A stretch of 7,197 nucleotides of DNA from Gemmatimonadota bacterium (GTDB taxonomy: Bacteria > Latescibacterota > UBA2968 > UBA8231), in NCBI GenBank assembly GCA_009845645.1, contig VXZF01000515.1:1869-9065 (forward strand), read 5' to 3'. The notes beneath the pieces are model-generated. The model was not told where the DNA came from, searched no databases, and saw only the letters and a list, made by a program, of their open reading frames with translations. Position numbers and translations under genes: made by a program. This document shows, one piece after another, positions 5,621 to 7,197 of the stretch. Each line of letters opens with the position of its first letter. Within the stretch, counting starts at the first letter, position 1.

Positions 5621-7039
5621 ATGGTAGGCAAAAAACAGAAAGCCGTCTTAATCGCCGATGACCAGCAGGAGTTGCGCGAGATGTTGGCGGAGAAACTGCG
5701 CAGCTTGGGCAAGGAGGTCATCTCGTTTTCCAACGGCCAGCGGCTGCTCGGGCATCTGGCAGCTAGGCCGACGGACGTCGAACTCGTGGTGCTGGACTTT
5801 GACTTTGGCATTAGCCAGCCCAATGGCCTTGAAGTGCTGAAAGAGATCAAACAGCAGCGGGCCGATCTGCCGGTTATTATCCTCACGGGCAAGGGGAGTG
5901 TTGACTTGGCGGTTGAAGCTGTGCAGGCCGGGGCAGCGGACTTCATCGAGAAGGATTTGTACGTCGAGGACAAGCTCGAAGTGGAGATGGAAAAGGTCGA
6001 GCGGATGTTGGCGGTATTGCGCGAAAACGCCCGTCTCAAGGCCGAAAATGAGACCCTAGATCGCGATAACACCTTTTACCGGACCCAACTAGGACAGCGC
6101 TATCAGATCGTCAGCCGGAGTCCTCTGATTCAGAACCTACTCAAGCAAGTTGAACAGGTCTCCTCCATACCGCGGCCCGTGCTGATCTGCGGCGAGCGCG
6201 GCACTGGAAAGGAACTGATCGCCGCCGCCTTGCACTATGGGAGTAACCGCCGCGAGCGGGCCTTTGTCAAGCTGAACTGTGCAGCGCTGTCGGATACCCT
6301 ACTCGAAAGCGAGTTGTTTGGCCACGAGAAAGGGGCCTTTACAGGCGCGACTGAAATGCGCCACGGCCGCTTTGAAGCCGCCGATGGCGGCACGCTCTTT
6401 CTCGATGAGATCGGCAATACTTCGCTGGACTTCCAAAAAAACGTATTGCGCGTCATAGAATACCAAGAATTTGAACGCACGGGCGGGACGCAGACGATCC
6501 ACGTTGACGTGCGCGTCGTGGCAGCGACCAACGCGGATCTAGAGCTGGAAATAGCCAGCGGGCAATTTCGCGCCGACCTCTACGACCGCCTGCGGTTTAG
6601 CGTGCTCCAACTACCGCCCTTGCGGGAGCGGCCCGAGGACATCCGGCCCTTGGTTGAGTACTTTACTCAGCAACTGTGCGACGAGGTGCCTGCGATTGAA
6701 CGACGCCCGTTTGCCGAAGGCGTTTTGGCCACGCTAGAGACCTACGCTTGGCCGGGCAATGTGCGCGAACTCAAATTTGCTATTGAGCGCGCCCTCTGCG
6801 TCGCGCAAGGGGACGAAGTGGGAGTGGAGGATTTGCCCCCGGAAGTGCGCGGCGGCAGTGGCGTTGACCTTCCTGAGGGAGGCAGTTTCGACGAACAAGT
6901 CGAGCGTGTCGAGCGAGACTTGCTCGACGGTGCACTCTCCCAGGCGGGTGGGAGGCAGAAAGACGCGGCACAGCATTTGGGCTTGACCTACGACCGCTTC
7001 CGACACTTGCTCCGCAAATACCAAATCACGGCCAAATGA
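5621..7039 (+). CDS. Sigma54-dependent response regulator, REC-AAA+-Fis HTH, PspF-like
   Basis: This 472-residue NtrC-class activator remodels sigma54-RNA polymerase using ATP. The REC domain (about 7-125) has acidic pair Asp13/Asp14, phosphoacceptor Asp59 in VVLDFD, Thr89 and Lys111, so it looks phosphorylatable. A coiled linker (about 120-155) leads to the AAA+ domain: Walker A GERGTGKE (191-198), the sigma54-contacting GAFTGA (238-243), Walker B TLFLDE (258-263), the arginine-finger region FRADLYDRL (316-324), and sensor II WPGNVREL (377-384). The Fis-type HTH (about 444-468, GLTYDRFRHLLRKYQI) is very close to that of E. coli PspF as I recall it, and so is the AAA+ core. PspF has no REC domain and is held inactive by PspA through Trp56; the equivalent position here appears to be Arg211. 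The ATG has GAGGA at 5611-5615 and lies 27 bases after the chimera, in one operon. It probably activates the promoter at 4998-5013. Confidence 0.93.
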   Translation: MVGKKQKAVLIADDQQELREMLAEKLRSLGKEVISFSNGQRLLGHLAARPTDVELVVLDFDFGISQPNGLEVLKEIKQQRADLPVIILTGKGSVDLAVEAVQAGAADFIEKDLYVEDKLEVEMEKVERMLAVLRENARLKAENETLDRDNTFYRTQLGQRYQIVSRSPLIQNLLKQVEQVSSIPRPVLICGERGTGKELIAAALHYGSNRRERAFVKLNCAALSDTLLESELFGHEKGAFTGATEMRHGRFEAADGGTLFLDEIGNTSLDFQKNVLRVIEYQEFERTGGTQTIHVDVRVVAATNADLELEIASGQFRADLYDRLRFSVLQLPPLRERPEDIRPLVEYFTQQLCDEVPAIERRPFAEGVLATLETYAWPGNVRELKFAIERALCVAQGDEVGVEDLPPEVRGGSGVDLPEGGSFDEQVERVERDLLDGALSQAGGRQKDAAQHLGLTYDRFRHLLRKYQITAK

Positions 7040-7066
7040 CTCACTGTGTCCTCTGGCCGAGTCTTG

Positions 7067-7094
7067 TTGACAGTGGGAACGCGCCGGGTATATT
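7067..7094 (+). promoter_or_regulatory. Sigma70-like promoter for the right-edge gene
   Basis: A perfect TTGACA (7067-7072) and TATATT (7089-7094, five of six consensus matches) are separated by 16 bases, 28 bases after the regulator's stop. Transcription would start near 7101, about 26 bases before the ATG at 7127. The gap holds no convincing terminator, only a 6-base inverted repeat (7029-7034 / 7054-7059) with a 19-base loop. Confidence 0.65.
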
Positions 7095-7126
7095 AACCGC
7101 AAGGCTCCCACACGAGCGAGAGGCGC

Positions 7127-7197
7127 ATGGAAAAAGTTTACAAAGTCGAGACCACACTTTCTCACAGCTTGGCCGAACTCTATGCCGGCCTTGAAGA
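7127..7197 (+). CDS. Start of an unidentified gene (3' end outside window)
   Basis: An ATG at 7127, preceded by GAGAGG (7118-7123) and a good sigma70-like promoter, opens a frame that stays open for 23 codons to the window edge. It begins MEKVYKVETTLSHSLAELYA. I do not recognise the family. No signal peptide or membrane segment is visible in this piece. The promoter and start context are the only support; it appears to be a separate transcription unit from the psp-like operon. Confidence 0.5.
   Translation, partial: MEKVYKVETTLSHSLAELYAGLE

Noticed and set aside
5590..6072. A 160-codon minus-strand open frame opposite the REC domain of the regulator.
   Set aside because: Ser-rich antisense reading of a well-supported response regulator gene, with no ribosome-binding site or recognisable domain.
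7029..7059. Inverted repeat CGGCCA / TGGCCG after the regulator gene, as a terminator or a second TGGCCA-type activator site.
   Set aside because: The stem is only 6 bp with a 19-base loop and no T-tract, the left arm lies inside the coding end, and no sigma54 promoter follows.
7042..7111. Short inverted repeats CACTGT/ACAGTG (7042-7047, 7070-7075) and GTGGGA/TCCCAC (7073-7078, 7106-7111) around the right-edge promoter, as operators.
   Set aside because: Six-base arms with spacers above 20 bases are expected by chance at this density; nothing else supports them.

Overview
The window looks like chromosome from an uncultured, Gram-negative-type bacterium with a moderately GC-rich genome. Good Shine-Dalgarno sites, a GTG start, sigma70-like promoters and a textbook sigma54 promoter are all present. 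The protein flavour (TIM-barrel isomerase/epimerase, D-amino acid transaminase, SSS symporter, Psp-type stress genes) resembles environmental lineages such as Latescibacterota or Poribacteria. That placement is an impression, not a demonstration.

Left part (1-1829, + strand): a catabolic-looking gene string. It holds the C-terminal end of a probable M20-family amidohydrolase, an overlapping xylose-isomerase-like TIM-barrel protein, and a D-amino acid aminotransferase. The overlap and the 9-base gap imply co-transcription. A bidirectional hairpin terminator (1852-1886) separates this string from the convergent genes.

Middle part (1905-4836, - strand): a sodium:solute symporter gene followed by an NAD(P)-dependent aldehyde dehydrogenase gene. 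Each has a good ribosome-binding site and a recognisable sigma70-type promoter. Together they could import and oxidise a small substrate, whose identity the sequence does not reveal.

Right part (4837-7039): a phage-shock-protein (Psp) type envelope-stress locus, and the most interesting part. The divergent intergenic region carries a near-consensus sigma54 promoter (4998-5013), an IHF-like site (4929-4941) and a 9-bp-armed dyad (4882-4923) placed like an upstream activator site. This is the same general layout as the E. coli pspA promoter. The promoter drives a 176-residue chimera: roughly the first 98 residues are the N-terminal part of PspA, and the rest is the C-terminal half of a histidine-kinase ATPase domain (G1, F, G2 and G3 boxes, but no N box and no phosphoacceptor-histidine domain). 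The next gene encodes a REC-AAA+-Fis-type sigma54 activator whose AAA+ and HTH parts closely resemble PspF. The simplest reading is an ancestral pspA / histidine kinase / PspF-like response regulator operon in which an in-frame deletion fused pspA to the kinase's tail, leaving the regulator without its neighbouring kinase. An assembly collapse or a genuinely new adaptor protein are the alternatives.

The right edge (7127-7197) starts another + strand gene behind its own sigma70-like promoter; too little is visible to name it.
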